NCBI RefSeq assembly: GCF_001425755.1
Contig: NZ_LMDH01000001.1
Location: 2,597,672 to 2,661,671 of the forward strand
DNA length: 64,000 bases
Direction of reading: 5' to 3'
Origin: Aeromicrobium sp. Root344
Lineage (GTDB): Bacteria; Actinomycetota; Actinomycetes; Propionibacteriales; Nocardioidaceae
Shown: one piece after another, positions 29,075 through 37,587 of the stretch
Layout: the number at the start of each line of letters is the position of its first letter
Numbering within the stretch: position 1 is the stretch's first letter
Position numbers and translations under genes: made by a program
Notes under the pieces: generated by a model
Seen by the model: only the letters and a program-made list of their open reading frames with translations
What the model was told of the DNA's origin: nothing
Database searches by the model: none

Positions 29075-30490
29075 TCAGTCGCGGGGCAGGGTGAGGGTGA
29101 ACGTCGTGTCGCCCGGTGTGCTCTCGACCGTTGCGGTGCCGTGGTGAGCGTGCATGATCGCCCGTACGAGCGACATGCCGAGGCCGGCGCCGCCCGAGGC
29201 CCGGGTGCGGGACGAGTCGCCGCGCACGAAGCGCTCGAAGATCGTCGGTGCGAGTGACGGGTCGATGCCCGGGCCGTCGTCGTGCACCTCGACCAGCACG
29301 GCGCCGTCGACCCGCAGGCGTACGTCCACGGTCGTCCTCGGCGGGGTGTGGCGGCTGGCGTTGGTCAGCAGGTTCGTGACGGCCTGGTGGAGTCGTTGCT
29401 CGTCCCCGGTCACCGTGACGGGTTCGTCCGGCACGTCGAACGTCCACTGCCGCTCGGGGTCGACGACGCGTGCGTCATCGACTGCCTCGACAACGAGCCG
29501 GGTCAGGTCGACCGGGCGGCGGTCGACCTCGCGCCCGGCGTCGAGGCGAGCCAGCAGCAGCATGTCCTCGACGAGTGTCGACATACGGCCGGCCTCCGAC
29601 TCGACCTTGGCCAGGATCTGGTCGGGGTCGTCGCGGCCCGTGCGCCGGCTCAGCTCGGCATAGCCCTTGATCGTCGACAGGGGAGTGCGGAGCTCGTGGG
29701 ACGCGTCGGCAAGGAACTGGCGCACCTGCTGCTCGCTTTCGTGCCGGGCGTCCAGCGCCTCCTCGACGTGGCCCAGCAGCTGGTTGAGTGCGCCGCCGAC
29801 CTGCCCGACCTCGGTGTCCGGGTCGGTGAGCTCGGCCGGCACGCGCACGGTCTCGCCGATCTCGCCCGACGACAGCGGCATCGCGATGACCTCGTGTGCC
29901 GTGGCGGCGACCTCGCGGAGCGGCCGGAGCTGCCGGCGTACGATCACGCGGCCAGCGACGCCCGCGGCGGCGATCGCACCAAGTGCCAGCAGCGCCTCCC
30001 ACCGGATCAGGCTGGCGATGGTCTCCTCGACGTCTTCACGGGGCAGCCCGACGACGTACGTGGACCCGTCCGGCCCCTGCTGGGCGAGGACGCGGTACGA
30101 GCCGTACTTCGGCAGGTGGACGTTGTGCGCCTCGTCGTCGGGAGCGACGCCTGCCAGGAGGTCGCGTGCGGCGGTCGAGATCTGGGGCAGCCCGCCGCTG
30201 GCGGTGATGATCGATCCCGGTTTGCCGGGAATCACGATGATGAGCCCGACGTCCTGGCCTCGGCCGGCGTCAGGACGGCGATCGTCGGGATCGCCGTCGG
30301 CGCGCGGCAGGTTGGGGGCGTGCTGCGCCCGACCCATGGAGTCCTTCAGCTTCTCGTCCAGACGATCGGTGAGGTAGCGGTTCATCACCACGGTGACCGC
30401 GCCGGCGACCAGGAGGCTCGCGACAGCGACGAGGGCGACCACCGTCACGACGAGGCGGCCGGTCAGCGAGGAGGGGAGAAGCTTGCGCAC
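29075..30490 (-). CDS. sensor histidine kinase
   Basis: 471 residues. Two membrane helices (about residues 12-33 and 165-185) frame an extracellular sensor of about 130 residues. A HAMP domain, HisKA with His265 in DASHELRTPLST, and HATPase (NLLTNASRH, DDGPGIDPSL, GAGLGMSLV) follow. The paired response regulator gene ends 5 nt upstream. The system belongs to the TrcS/CutS-like type; the signal is unknown. Downstream glycosyltransferases and the nearby small Gly-rich membrane protein are plausible targets. Confidence 0.88.
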   Translation of the reverse strand: MRKLLPSSLTGRLVVTVVALVAVASLLVAGAVTVVMNRYLTDRLDEKLKDSMGRAQHAPNLPRADGDPDDRRPDAGRGQDVGLIIVIPGKPGSIITASGGLPQISTAARDLLAGVAPDDEAHNVHLPKYGSYRVLAQQGPDGSTYVVGLPREDVEETIASLIRWEALLALGAIAAAGVAGRVIVRRQLRPLREVAATAHEVIAMPLSSGEIGETVRVPAELTDPDTEVGQVGGALNQLLGHVEEALDARHESEQQVRQFLADASHELRTPLSTIKGYAELSRRTGRDDPDQILAKVESEAGRMSTLVEDMLLLARLDAGREVDRRPVDLTRLVVEAVDDARVVDPERQWTFDVPDEPVTVTGDEQRLHQAVTNLLTNASRHTPPRTTVDVRLRVDGAVLVEVHDDGPGIDPSLAPTIFERFVRGDSSRTRASGGAGLGMSLVRAIMHAHHGTATVESTPGDTTFTLTLPRD

Positions 30491-30495
30491 GGGAC

Positions 30496-31212
30496 CTACT
30501 CTGCAGGCTTCAGGACGTAGCCGGCGCCGCGCTTGGTGTGGATCATCGGCTCGTGGCCGGCGTCGACCTTCTTGCGCAGGTACGAGATGTAGAGCTCGAC
30601 GACGTTGGCCTGGCCGCCGAAGTCGTAGTCCCAGACGCGATCCAGGATCTGGGCCTTGGACAGGACACGGCGTGGGTTGCGCATCAGGAACCGCAGCAGC
30701 TCGAACTCCGTCGCGGTCAGCTCGATCTCGCGATCGCCGCGCACGACGTCGCGGCTGTCCTCGTCGAGGCTGAGGTCGCCGACCGTGATGACCGAGTTGG
30801 GGCGCGCGTCCATCGCACCGGCGCGCCGCATCAGCCCGCGCAGGCGCGCGACGACCTCCTCGAGACTGAACGGCTTGGTGACGTAGTCGTCGCCTCCGGC
30901 GGTGAGCCCGGCGACCCGGTCCTCGACTGAGTCGCGCGCGGTCAGGAAGAGCACCGGGATGTCGGGGGACTGGGCCCGTACCTTGCGCAGGACCTCCATG
31001 CCGTCGTAGTCGGGCAGCATCATGTCGAGCACGATCGCGTCAGGGACGAACTCCTTGGCGGCGGCCACCGCCTTGCGCCCGGTGTGCGCCATCTGGATGT
31101 CCCAGCCCTCGTAGCGGAGGGCCATCTGCAGCAGCTCGGCGATGTTGATCTCGTCATCGACCACGAGGACGCGCAGGGGTGTCCCATCAGCCCGGGTCAG
31201 TGTGGAAGCCAT
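30496..31212 (-). CDS. OmpR-family response regulator
   Basis: 238 residues. The receiver domain has VLVVDDEINIAE, Asp63 in IVLDMMLPD, and TKPFSLEEVV; the C-terminal winged helix contains LTATEFELLRFLM and VVELYISYLRKKVD. The ATG at 31212 (MASTLTRADG) gives the normal N-terminus; upstream in-frame codons add an unlikely tail. CACACT lies six bases before the ATG, consistent with a leaderless start. It is the first gene of a two-gene operon with the kinase, convergently placed toward the GT genes. Confidence 0.9.
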   Translation of the reverse strand: MASTLTRADGTPLRVLVVDDEINIAELLQMALRYEGWDIQMAHTGRKAVAAAKEFVPDAIVLDMMLPDYDGMEVLRKVRAQSPDIPVLFLTARDSVEDRVAGLTAGGDDYVTKPFSLEEVVARLRGLMRRAGAMDARPNSVITVGDLSLDEDSRDVVRGDREIELTATEFELLRFLMRNPRRVLSKAQILDRVWDYDFGGQANVVELYISYLRKKVDAGHEPMIHTKRGAGYVLKPAE

Positions 31213-31348
31213 GAGCTCAGTGTGGATCGCCCAGGCCCGGAGCGCGTGAGAACAGCCTGTGAGCAACCTGTGAGTGGCGTGGCCGCGATTGCACCCAGCC
31301 GGTGATGGGCGGGCACACAGGGTCGTGACAGGTCAGCCGCGCATCGTC

Positions 31349-31609
31349 ATGGTCATGAACGACACCGCTGACGACAGCTCTGCCCAGCCCACCTCGTGGT
31401 CGACCCGTACGCTCGTGGCCGCCGCGATCAGCGCAGTCGTGCTCGGCCTGGGCGCGGGCGCCGCGCTCGGCGCCGCCGGCAGCGCCTCCGATGGTGGCAT
31501 GGGAGGTGGCCCAGGAGGCCGTCCCGGGATGCAGCGCGGCCAGGTGCCGCCCGGGGGTGGACCAGGAATGCCGCCACCCGCCACGCAGGGCAACGCCACC
31601 AACTCCTGA
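31349..31609 (+). CDS. small Gly/Pro-rich membrane protein
   Basis: 86 residues (84 if the second ATG at 31355 is used). One membrane helix (about residues 22-45) is followed by a Gly/Pro/Met-rich tail with SDGGMGGGPGGRPGMQ and PPGGGPGMPPP. The same GMGGGPGG motif occurs in the GT39 protein of the opposite operon. It is divergent from the two-component genes, which may regulate it. Gly/Met-rich tails can bind metals or interact with envelope glycans, but no function can be assigned. Confidence 0.55.
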   Translation: MVMNDTADDSSAQPTSWSTRTLVAAAISAVVLGLGAGAALGAAGSASDGGMGGGPGGRPGMQRGQVPPGGGPGMPPPATQGNATNS

Positions 31610-31619
31610 CGGCGGTCAC

Positions 31620-31625
31620 TACGCT
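31620..31625 (+). promoter_or_regulatory. -10 box of a leaderless promoter (TetR gene)
   Basis: TACGCT followed by exactly six bases and the ATG at 31632. It identifies the TetR start and argues against the longer frame reading from 31491. Confidence 0.5.
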
Positions 31626-31631
31626 GTGCCC

Positions 31632-32216
31632 ATGACGCGGCTGACCCGATCGCAGGTGCAGGACCGCAATCGCGAGACCGTGCTCGAGGTCGCCCGCGGC
31701 GCGTTCCTCAGGGACGGCTACGTCGCGACGTCGCTGGCGTCCGTCGCCAAGGAGGCCGGCTTCACGACCGGCATCGTCTACTCCAGCTTCGGCAGCAAGG
31801 CCGACCTCGCGCTGAGCGTGCTCGAACGCCTGCAGGCCGAGCAGATCGGCGCCCTCGGCGACCAGGTCGGTGGGGCGTCCGGTGACGTCCTCGACCGCGT
31901 GCGGCAGTGGGCCGCCGAGGCGATGTCGTCCGGATGGGTGCGGCTCGAGCTCGAGCTGCTCCTCGACACCATGAACGATCCACGGCTGGCGGCCGCCCAG
32001 ACGAGGCGGCAGACGGCGTCGATCCAGCAGGCTGTGGCCGTCGTACGCTCGCTCGTGCCACCGGACTCGATGGACGACGAGACCATCGAGGTGCTCGCCG
32101 AGGCAGCGGTCGACTATGCCATCGGCCTGGCGATGCGGCAGTCGGTCAACCCCGACGCGACGCCCGACCGCTTCCTGCGGCTCATCGAGCCGCTGGTCGC
32201 GGCCATCACGCCCTAG
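31632..32216 (+). CDS. TetR/AcrR-family transcriptional regulator
   Basis: 194 residues. The N-terminal TetR helix-turn-helix is clear: RNRETVLEVARGAFLRDGYV then ATSLASVAKEAGFTTGIVYS and SFGSKADLALSVLERL. The C-terminal domain is an unclassified ligand-binding region, with WVRLELELLLDTMNDPRLAA. A -10 box six bases upstream supports the ATG at 31632. The stop codon lies within a shared CTAG with the convergent lipoprotein gene. No obvious target operon is adjacent; it may regulate itself or distant genes. Confidence 0.85.
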   Translation: MTRLTRSQVQDRNRETVLEVARGAFLRDGYVATSLASVAKEAGFTTGIVYSSFGSKADLALSVLERLQAEQIGALGDQVGGASGDVLDRVRQWAAEAMSSGWVRLELELLLDTMNDPRLAAAQTRRQTASIQQAVAVVRSLVPPDSMDDETIEVLAEAAVDYAIGLAMRQSVNPDATPDRFLRLIEPLVAAITP

Positions 32217-32785
32217 GGATAGTGGCGGGTCTTGCCGTCGGCAGTTCCGCACTCGCCACCGGCCACCCCGGCGGGGAAGTCGTACTTCTCGAGCACTGCG
32301 CAGTCGGGCAGCGTCTGCCCGCCCCACACCTCGCGCCACCCGCCGGCGACCTTGGCCCAGAGCGCGGCATTGCCGCCGCACTGCGGGATGAAGATGCCGC
32401 CGGCCGCCCAGCCCCGGGTGTCGACCTTGCCGACGTGGATCTCCGCCTTCTCGGTGCAGACCTTGTCCTTCGTGGCCTGCTGGCGCTGCAGGTCCGCGGC
32501 GATGAACGCCTTGAAGTCCTCGGGTGCACCGGTCAGCTTCGCCACGTCACCAGCGCGTGCCACCGTGATCTCGTCGTCGCCGTAGTCGATCAGCGTCGAG
32601 GCCTTCGTGGGTTGCGTCGGCGTCGGGGTGGTGGTCGGAGCCGGCGTCGGGGTGGCCGTCGTGGTCGGTTCGGTGGTCGGCGCGGACGACGTCGTGGGAT
32701 CGTCCGCGCCCTGGGGCTCGTCGGAGCCACCGCACCCCGCGGTGAGCAACAGGATCGCGATGGCCGCCGGCAGAGTCCGTCTCAT
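32213..32785 (-). CDS. putative lipoprotein with Thr/Pro-rich linker
   Basis: 190 residues. The N-terminus has a lipoprotein signal with lipobox LLTAGC (Cys18), followed by a Thr/Pro-rich linker (about residues 30-60, TTTATPTPAPTTTPTPTQPT), typical for spanning cell wall. The C-terminal globular domain (about 65-190) has several Cys and Trp residues, including VCTEKAEIHVGK and GGWREVWGGQ, and no recognised fold. The gene begins 12 nt after the acylase stop on the same strand, so they may be co-transcribed. Function unknown. Confidence 0.65.
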   Translation of the reverse strand: MRRTLPAAIAILLLTAGCGGSDEPQGADDPTTSSAPTTEPTTTATPTPAPTTTPTPTQPTKASTLIDYGDDEITVARAGDVAKLTGAPEDFKAFIAADLQRQQATKDKVCTEKAEIHVGKVDTRGWAAGGIFIPQCGGNAALWAKVAGGWREVWGGQTLPDCAVLEKYDFPAGVAGGECGTADGKTRHYP

Positions 32786-32796
32786 GCCGACCAGTA

Positions 32797-35553
32797 TCAC
32801 CGAGCCCGATGCGTCCGGTAGTCAACGACTTGCTGGAACGTGGGACGGTTCTGCCAGTCGATCGGCCGGACCTCCACGACGCCTCCGGTGGTCGGCCGGA
32901 TGTAGTCGAGCGACTTGTCGTACGTCAGCTGGCTCGGGCTGGTGACCCCCTGCGCCGACTCGGCCCGCTGGACGGCGTTGAGCAACGACGTCCGCAACGT
33001 CGTCCGGCACGTCGTGAGCGAGCCGCAGAGCCGGTAGGCGTACGGGCTCTGGACCGTCGAACCGGCCAGCTGGCGCAGCTCCTTGTCGAGGTAGCCGTAC
33101 CAGGGTGAGCCGAGCCACGACGAGCCCTGTCCCGTACGCGGGTGGTCGTCGAGTGGCTGGGGGAGTGATTTGGCGAGCACCGAGCCGAGGCCCGGCGTGG
33201 CGAAGTCGTACGCGAGGGACTTGTCGCCGTCCTCCCACCAGGTGTCGAAGATCCGGATCGCGGCCTGGTGGGCGTACGTGCCGTCGCGGTCGTAGTCGAC
33301 CCGGTGCGCGCCGGCGGCCAGCCACGCTGACAGGAGCTTGCGCGCCTCCGCGGTCCTGGGATCGTCGCCGAGCACCTTGAGCAGCCCGGGCAGCAGCGAC
33401 TTGGCCCGTACGTCCTCGGTCGCGGCATCCTCGACGATGCCGGCCAGCTGGGCTCGGCTGACCTTGCCTGCGGCGATCGCGGCGGAGGCCCGCCGGCTGA
33501 GCGCCTCGGAGCGGTGCACCGAGCCATCGGACCACTTGTCGTCGGCCGCCGCGAAGTCACGCGCCGGCTTGTTGTTCCAGCTCGCGAGGTAGCCGGTCGA
33601 CGGGTTGATCTGCTGGGGATGCTTCGCGGCGCTGAGCCAGCCTGTCGGGTCGTATGCCTTGCCGGCCCACCGCGGCAGGTCGGTGTCGGTGCCTGCTGCA
33701 CGTACGGGCAGGCGGCCGGACGAGAAGTAGGCGATGTCGCGGTTGTCGGCATAGAACCAGTTGAACGTGTAATCGATGCCGTTGGCTGCCTTCTTGAAGG
33801 TCGTGGCGTCCTTGACGTAGTCGGGGTTGTTGAACCGCGAGAAGCCCAGGATCGACGCAGCCTCCCGGCCGTACGTGCTGCGCTCGAGCACGACGGCGAC
33901 CGGCACGCCCTTGACCGTCGTGCGGGTCTGCACGATGCCGTGGTTGGTGCGCCAGACCTGCATCTTGAGGGTCTTGGGCGCCGTGGGCGCCGAGATGTTG
34001 GGGATCACCGTCTCCTTGTGCTCGTCGTACTGCATCGGCACGCATGCGCCGCCGTCCTTGCGGTACGACGTCGAGCTGACCGTCGGCGCGCTGCCGTCTG
34101 CGTTGCAGAGCTTCTCGATCACGGTGTCGATGTTGTCGCTGCCCGAGCTGGTCGCCGACCAGGCGTAGTCGAGGCCGTGGCCGAGCTCGACGACGAGGTT
34201 GGTGCCGGCGAACGACACCCCGCGCGCGAACACGCCGGGACCCATCAGCACCTGCTCGTTGAGCAGCTGTGGGTTGTAGTAGCCGGTCTGTGGTCCGAAG
34301 ACCACGAGCGGGTGCCCGGTCTTGGTCTTGTTGGCGCCGACGAGCAGCGCGTTGCTCATGCCGTTGGCGGCGAACAGGCTGCTGAGGTCGATCGTCCCCG
34401 ACGGTGTCTCCATCTGGTTGGGCACGCCGGTCAGCCCGAGCTTGAGCGCGTCGAGCAGCGTCTCGATGGGACTGGTGCTGCCGGCGTCATCGCCGGACCC
34501 GGTGCCGTGGGCGCCGGTGAGATCGGGGATCGCCACGCCGGCCTGGTGGGGATTGAACGCCTTGTTGTCGTAGGGGAACGACAGCGTCGAGGTCGTCGGC
34601 GCCTCCTTGTCGTTCTTCTCGCGCAGGCTGGCGAACATCTTGTCGGCCTTGGTCGTGCCGAACTTCTCGACCAGCTCGCCGTAGTAGATGCTGTTGGCGT
34701 ACTCCTGACCGCCGCCCTTGCCGAAGATGCCGCCGACGAGCGAGGCGACGTATGTCAGGTCGGCCCGGGTCCACGGCGTCGGCTTCTTCTGCAGGGCGAG
34801 GTATTCGGCCGGGCAGTTGAGCCCGGTCGGCAGGCCGAGAGGGCACATCTGGTTCTGGGCTGCGTTGATGCCGGCGAGGTAGGCATCGGCGCCGTCGAGC
34901 AGCCGCTGACCCTCGGCGCCGTTCTCGTCGGCGATGACCTGGAGCTGGTCCTGTGCTTCCTTGGGCGTGTAGTACGCCGAACGGACCTGCGCCCGGTCCA
35001 TCGCGATGTTGCCCGGCGTGCCGCCGACGAACTCCGCGCCGCGGCCGGCGCCGAGGTGCCGCAGCGCGTCCATGAGGAACATCCGGTCCTGCGTGCCGGC
35101 GAACCCGGCGCCGAACATCGTGTCGGTGTAGGTCTTGCCGGTGATGTAGGGGACGCCGTACGCGTCACGCACGATCGTCACGCCCGCCTTGGGGGTCTCG
35201 GTGCTGACGACCTTCTCGGGGACGAAGCCGGCCTTCTTGTAGTCCTTGTCGATGACGGTGTCGGTGATCTGGGCCGGTGTGTGCTTCGCCAGGTCGTCGT
35301 ACATCTCGAGCTGGTCGGCGTAGTTCTTCGGTGCGTTCTTGCCGTCGATGGCGGTCAGGCTCCCGCCGAGCAGCACCTGTGCGAGCTGGAGCGCGTTGAC
35401 CGACCCGCGCTGGCCTGCAGGCACGATGTTGCGCACTGTGCCGTACGAGTCGGCGGTCGCGGGCGAGGGCGTTGAGGTCGCAGCGGAGGCGGGAATCGTC
35501 GCGGCTGCGCCGACGGCCAGGACGCTGAGGACGGTGACGGCAAGACGACGCAC
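32797..35553 (-). CDS. penicillin acylase family Ntn-hydrolase
   Basis: 918 residues. A Sec signal peptide covers the first 25 or so residues (RRLAVTVLSVLAVGAAATIP, then ASA). The alpha subunit, spacer and beta subunit follow; the nucleophile is Ser400 in NGMSNALLVGANKT, exposed after autoproteolysis. The family hydrolyses amides such as penicillins, acyl-homoserine lactones or fatty-acyl amides, but the substrate cannot be told here. The start is the GTG at 35553, preceded by AGAGGAG at 7 nt; the longer frame from 35622 lacks signal-peptide character. Confidence 0.85.
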   Translation of the reverse strand: MRRLAVTVLSVLAVGAAATIPASAATSTPSPATADSYGTVRNIVPAGQRGSVNALQLAQVLLGGSLTAIDGKNAPKNYADQLEMYDDLAKHTPAQITDTVIDKDYKKAGFVPEKVVSTETPKAGVTIVRDAYGVPYITGKTYTDTMFGAGFAGTQDRMFLMDALRHLGAGRGAEFVGGTPGNIAMDRAQVRSAYYTPKEAQDQLQVIADENGAEGQRLLDGADAYLAGINAAQNQMCPLGLPTGLNCPAEYLALQKKPTPWTRADLTYVASLVGGIFGKGGGQEYANSIYYGELVEKFGTTKADKMFASLREKNDKEAPTTSTLSFPYDNKAFNPHQAGVAIPDLTGAHGTGSGDDAGSTSPIETLLDALKLGLTGVPNQMETPSGTIDLSSLFAANGMSNALLVGANKTKTGHPLVVFGPQTGYYNPQLLNEQVLMGPGVFARGVSFAGTNLVVELGHGLDYAWSATSSGSDNIDTVIEKLCNADGSAPTVSSTSYRKDGGACVPMQYDEHKETVIPNISAPTAPKTLKMQVWRTNHGIVQTRTTVKGVPVAVVLERSTYGREAASILGFSRFNNPDYVKDATTFKKAANGIDYTFNWFYADNRDIAYFSSGRLPVRAAGTDTDLPRWAGKAYDPTGWLSAAKHPQQINPSTGYLASWNNKPARDFAAADDKWSDGSVHRSEALSRRASAAIAAGKVSRAQLAGIVEDAATEDVRAKSLLPGLLKVLGDDPRTAEARKLLSAWLAAGAHRVDYDRDGTYAHQAAIRIFDTWWEDGDKSLAYDFATPGLGSVLAKSLPQPLDDHPRTGQGSSWLGSPWYGYLDKELRQLAGSTVQSPYAYRLCGSLTTCRTTLRTSLLNAVQRAESAQGVTSPSQLTYDKSLDYIRPTTGGVVEVRPIDWQNRPTFQQVVDYRTHRAR

Positions 35554-35661
35554 GTAGGTGCTCCTCTGACTCAGAAAAGTGTTGCAGGTCACAACGATCG
35601 AAGGTGACATGGAGTTACACATTCGCCCGTGAGCGCCCGCGCGCCCGCGCTGTCGCGAGCT

Positions 35662-36942
35662 CTAGGGTCGCCAGCGGTGGTTGCGGCGCCAGACGTCTCG
35701 GGGTTTGCGGATCTCGATGATGCCGTCGGGGGCTTGGCGGAATTGCCAGTGTTCGTCGTGGGCTTGGTGGTGGTGTCGGGAGCACATGAGTGCCCCGTCG
35801 TTGATGTTGGTGGTGGCGCCGTGGGCCCAGTCGCCTTGCCAGTGGTGGCCTTCGCACCATCCGGGTGGTGCTTCGCATCCGGGGGTGATGCAGCCGAGGT
35901 CGCGGTTGGCGATCGCGATGCGTTGGGCGGGGGTGAACAGCCTCTTGGCGCGGCCCATGTCCAACGGCAACGCTTGGCCGTCGAAGACCATGGGCAGGAT
36001 GGCGTGGTTGCAGGCCAGCCGTCGTAGTTCGCTGGAGCTGATCCTGGTGCCGGTGGTCAACGTGGCGGCGCCGACCTTGTTCTTCAGGTCGGCCAGGTCG
36101 ATGTTGACCGTGATCACTGCTGGGGTTCCGCCGGTGGTGGGGACCTTGTCGGTGGGCAACCTCTCGATGAGGTGCGCGAACGCGCGACCCATCCGCTGCG
36201 AATACGTCAGATCGTCCTGGTCGCGTTGTTGTTCGGGGGTGAGGTGGCGACGGCGGGGTGCGGCGATCGCGTCGAGCGCGGATTTGAGCATCTCGCCGTG
36301 CAGCGCTGGGAGGCGTCCGCCGAATCGCCAGGTGCCGTCCTTGTCGTCGACCAACCACGCCTCGGTCCGTGCCCACGCCTTCTTCTCCCGCAACCTCAGC
36401 GCTTCGTCCTCATCAACTTTGGCGTCTGCCGGTGCTCTGAACGCGTCACTGATGCGCAGCGCGCGTTGGCGCAGGTCCTTGATCGGAAACCGTTTCGCAT
36501 CAGCAATCAGCGACTTCTCACACGCCGCCCGCTGATCTGCGGTCACGTCGTCGGGGAGGTCGGCCATCGTCCCGGCGATGACGGCGGCCTGGGTCTCGGC
36601 CAGCTCACCAGCCGCAAGCGCGTCCTCGGTCCGGGGCGCCGCCGACAGGGCTTTGGCGACCCGGACGGATCGGTCGGCTTCCCACTTGTCACGCCCGAAC
36701 CCGCGCGCCAGGACTTCGCCGGTGCGGGTCTTGTCACCCAGCCCGGCATCCAGAGCGCGTACGGCTGCGAGCTCCTGGGCGGTGATGCGGGCTTTGAGCC
36801 GTCGCAACCGCTCGACCGCGTGACGTCGCATCGCCGGGTCAAGTGAGGCGTATGCCTCGACCGGCATGTCATCCAAGATGGCATCGAGCGCGTCCAGGCA
36901 GCCCACCAGCGGTGGCGGTGCTGGGACGAGCTCGGCGACCAT
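35662..36942 (-). CDS. DUF222 / HNH endonuclease (13E12-repeat family)
   Basis: 426 residues. The N-terminal DUF222 region (about 1-330) precedes an HNH nuclease domain: CITPGCEAPPGWCEGHHW..., then NINDGALMCSRHHHQAHDEH. This layout is the 13E12 repeat family of actinobacteria, often present in several copies. A Shine-Dalgarno GGGGGA precedes the ATG. A near-perfect LexA-like box lies 14 nt upstream at 36957-36972, suggesting DNA-damage induction as for REP13E12 genes in Mycobacterium. The biological target of the nuclease is unknown. Confidence 0.85.
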   Translation of the reverse strand: MVAELVPAPPPLVGCLDALDAILDDMPVEAYASLDPAMRRHAVERLRRLKARITAQELAAVRALDAGLGDKTRTGEVLARGFGRDKWEADRSVRVAKALSAAPRTEDALAAGELAETQAAVIAGTMADLPDDVTADQRAACEKSLIADAKRFPIKDLRQRALRISDAFRAPADAKVDEDEALRLREKKAWARTEAWLVDDKDGTWRFGGRLPALHGEMLKSALDAIAAPRRRHLTPEQQRDQDDLTYSQRMGRAFAHLIERLPTDKVPTTGGTPAVITVNIDLADLKNKVGAATLTTGTRISSSELRRLACNHAILPMVFDGQALPLDMGRAKRLFTPAQRIAIANRDLGCITPGCEAPPGWCEGHHWQGDWAHGATTNINDGALMCSRHHHQAHDEHWQFRQAPDGIIEIRKPRDVWRRNHRWRP

Positions 36943-36956
36943 GATCCCCCGATCAG

Positions 36957-36972
36957 TAGAACGTATGTTCGA
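36957..36972. promoter_or_regulatory. LexA (SOS) box-like operator
   Basis: TAGAACGTATGTTCGA. Its reverse complement reads TCGAAC-ATAC-GTTCTA, which differs from the mycobacterial SOS consensus TCGAAC-N4-GTTCGA at one of the 12 fixed positions. It lies 14 nt before the DUF222/HNH start. Confidence 0.65.
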
Positions 36973-37041
36973 CTGATTCCAATCTAGACCACGGCTCGGA
37001 CACTGTCCATGGCCGCCGAAAGGGCTGTGGGCAACCGGCGC

Positions 37042-37560
37042 TCAGCGGCTGGTCACGCCGTCGATCGCCTCGCGAATCAGGTCGGCGTGGCCGTTGTGCC
37101 GGGCATACTCCTGGATCATGTGGATGTAGAGCATGCGCAGCGACATGTCCTCGCCGTGGCTGTCGAACGTCACGTCGAAGTCGAGCGCCTTGGCCGCCTC
37201 GTCCGCCTCGCGCTGCTCGTTGAGCAGCTCCGCCACGGCACGCTCGGCATCAGCAGGGTCGATGACCTTGAAGTCGGTGTCGTCGCGGGCCTCGAAGTTG
37301 TGCAGGTGCTCGATGTCCTGCTGTGCGAGTCGCTTGCGGAACCAGATGCGCTCGACCTTGGCCATGTGACGTACGAGCCCCAGCAACGTGATGCTCGTCG
37401 ACGGGATGGGCCGCGACGCGAGCTGCTCGGCGGTCAGCCCGGCGCAGATGTTGAGCAGCGTGACGCGATGGTGCGCCAGCATCTCCTCGAGCAGCGGCCG
37501 GTCGGGACCGGTCATGGGGCCCTCGGGTGCGGGAGTCGGGGTCGGCACGGTCCAGGTCAT
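37042..37560 (-). CDS. DinB-like DUF664 protein
   Basis: 172 residues, DinB/DUF664 four-helix-bundle family (related to mycothiol-dependent or YfiT-like enzymes). The core reads PLLEEMLAHHRVTLLNICAG, LLGLVRHMAKVERIWFRKRL and MIQEYARHNGHADLIREAID; His residues in the second and last helices fit the usual metal triad. CACGAT stands seven bases before the ATG and could be a weak leaderless promoter. In actinobacteria such proteins may act on small thiols or DNA damage, but the substrate is unknown. Its end faces the Ig-repeat gene. Confidence 0.82.
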   Translation of the reverse strand: MTWTVPTPTPAPEGPMTGPDRPLLEEMLAHHRVTLLNICAGLTAEQLASRPIPSTSITLLGLVRHMAKVERIWFRKRLAQQDIEHLHNFEARDDTDFKVIDPADAERAVAELLNEQREADEAAKALDFDVTFDSHGEDMSLRMLYIHMIQEYARHNGHADLIREAIDGVTSR

Positions 37561-37587
37561 ACGAGCGATCGTGCCATGCGCCGTGGC

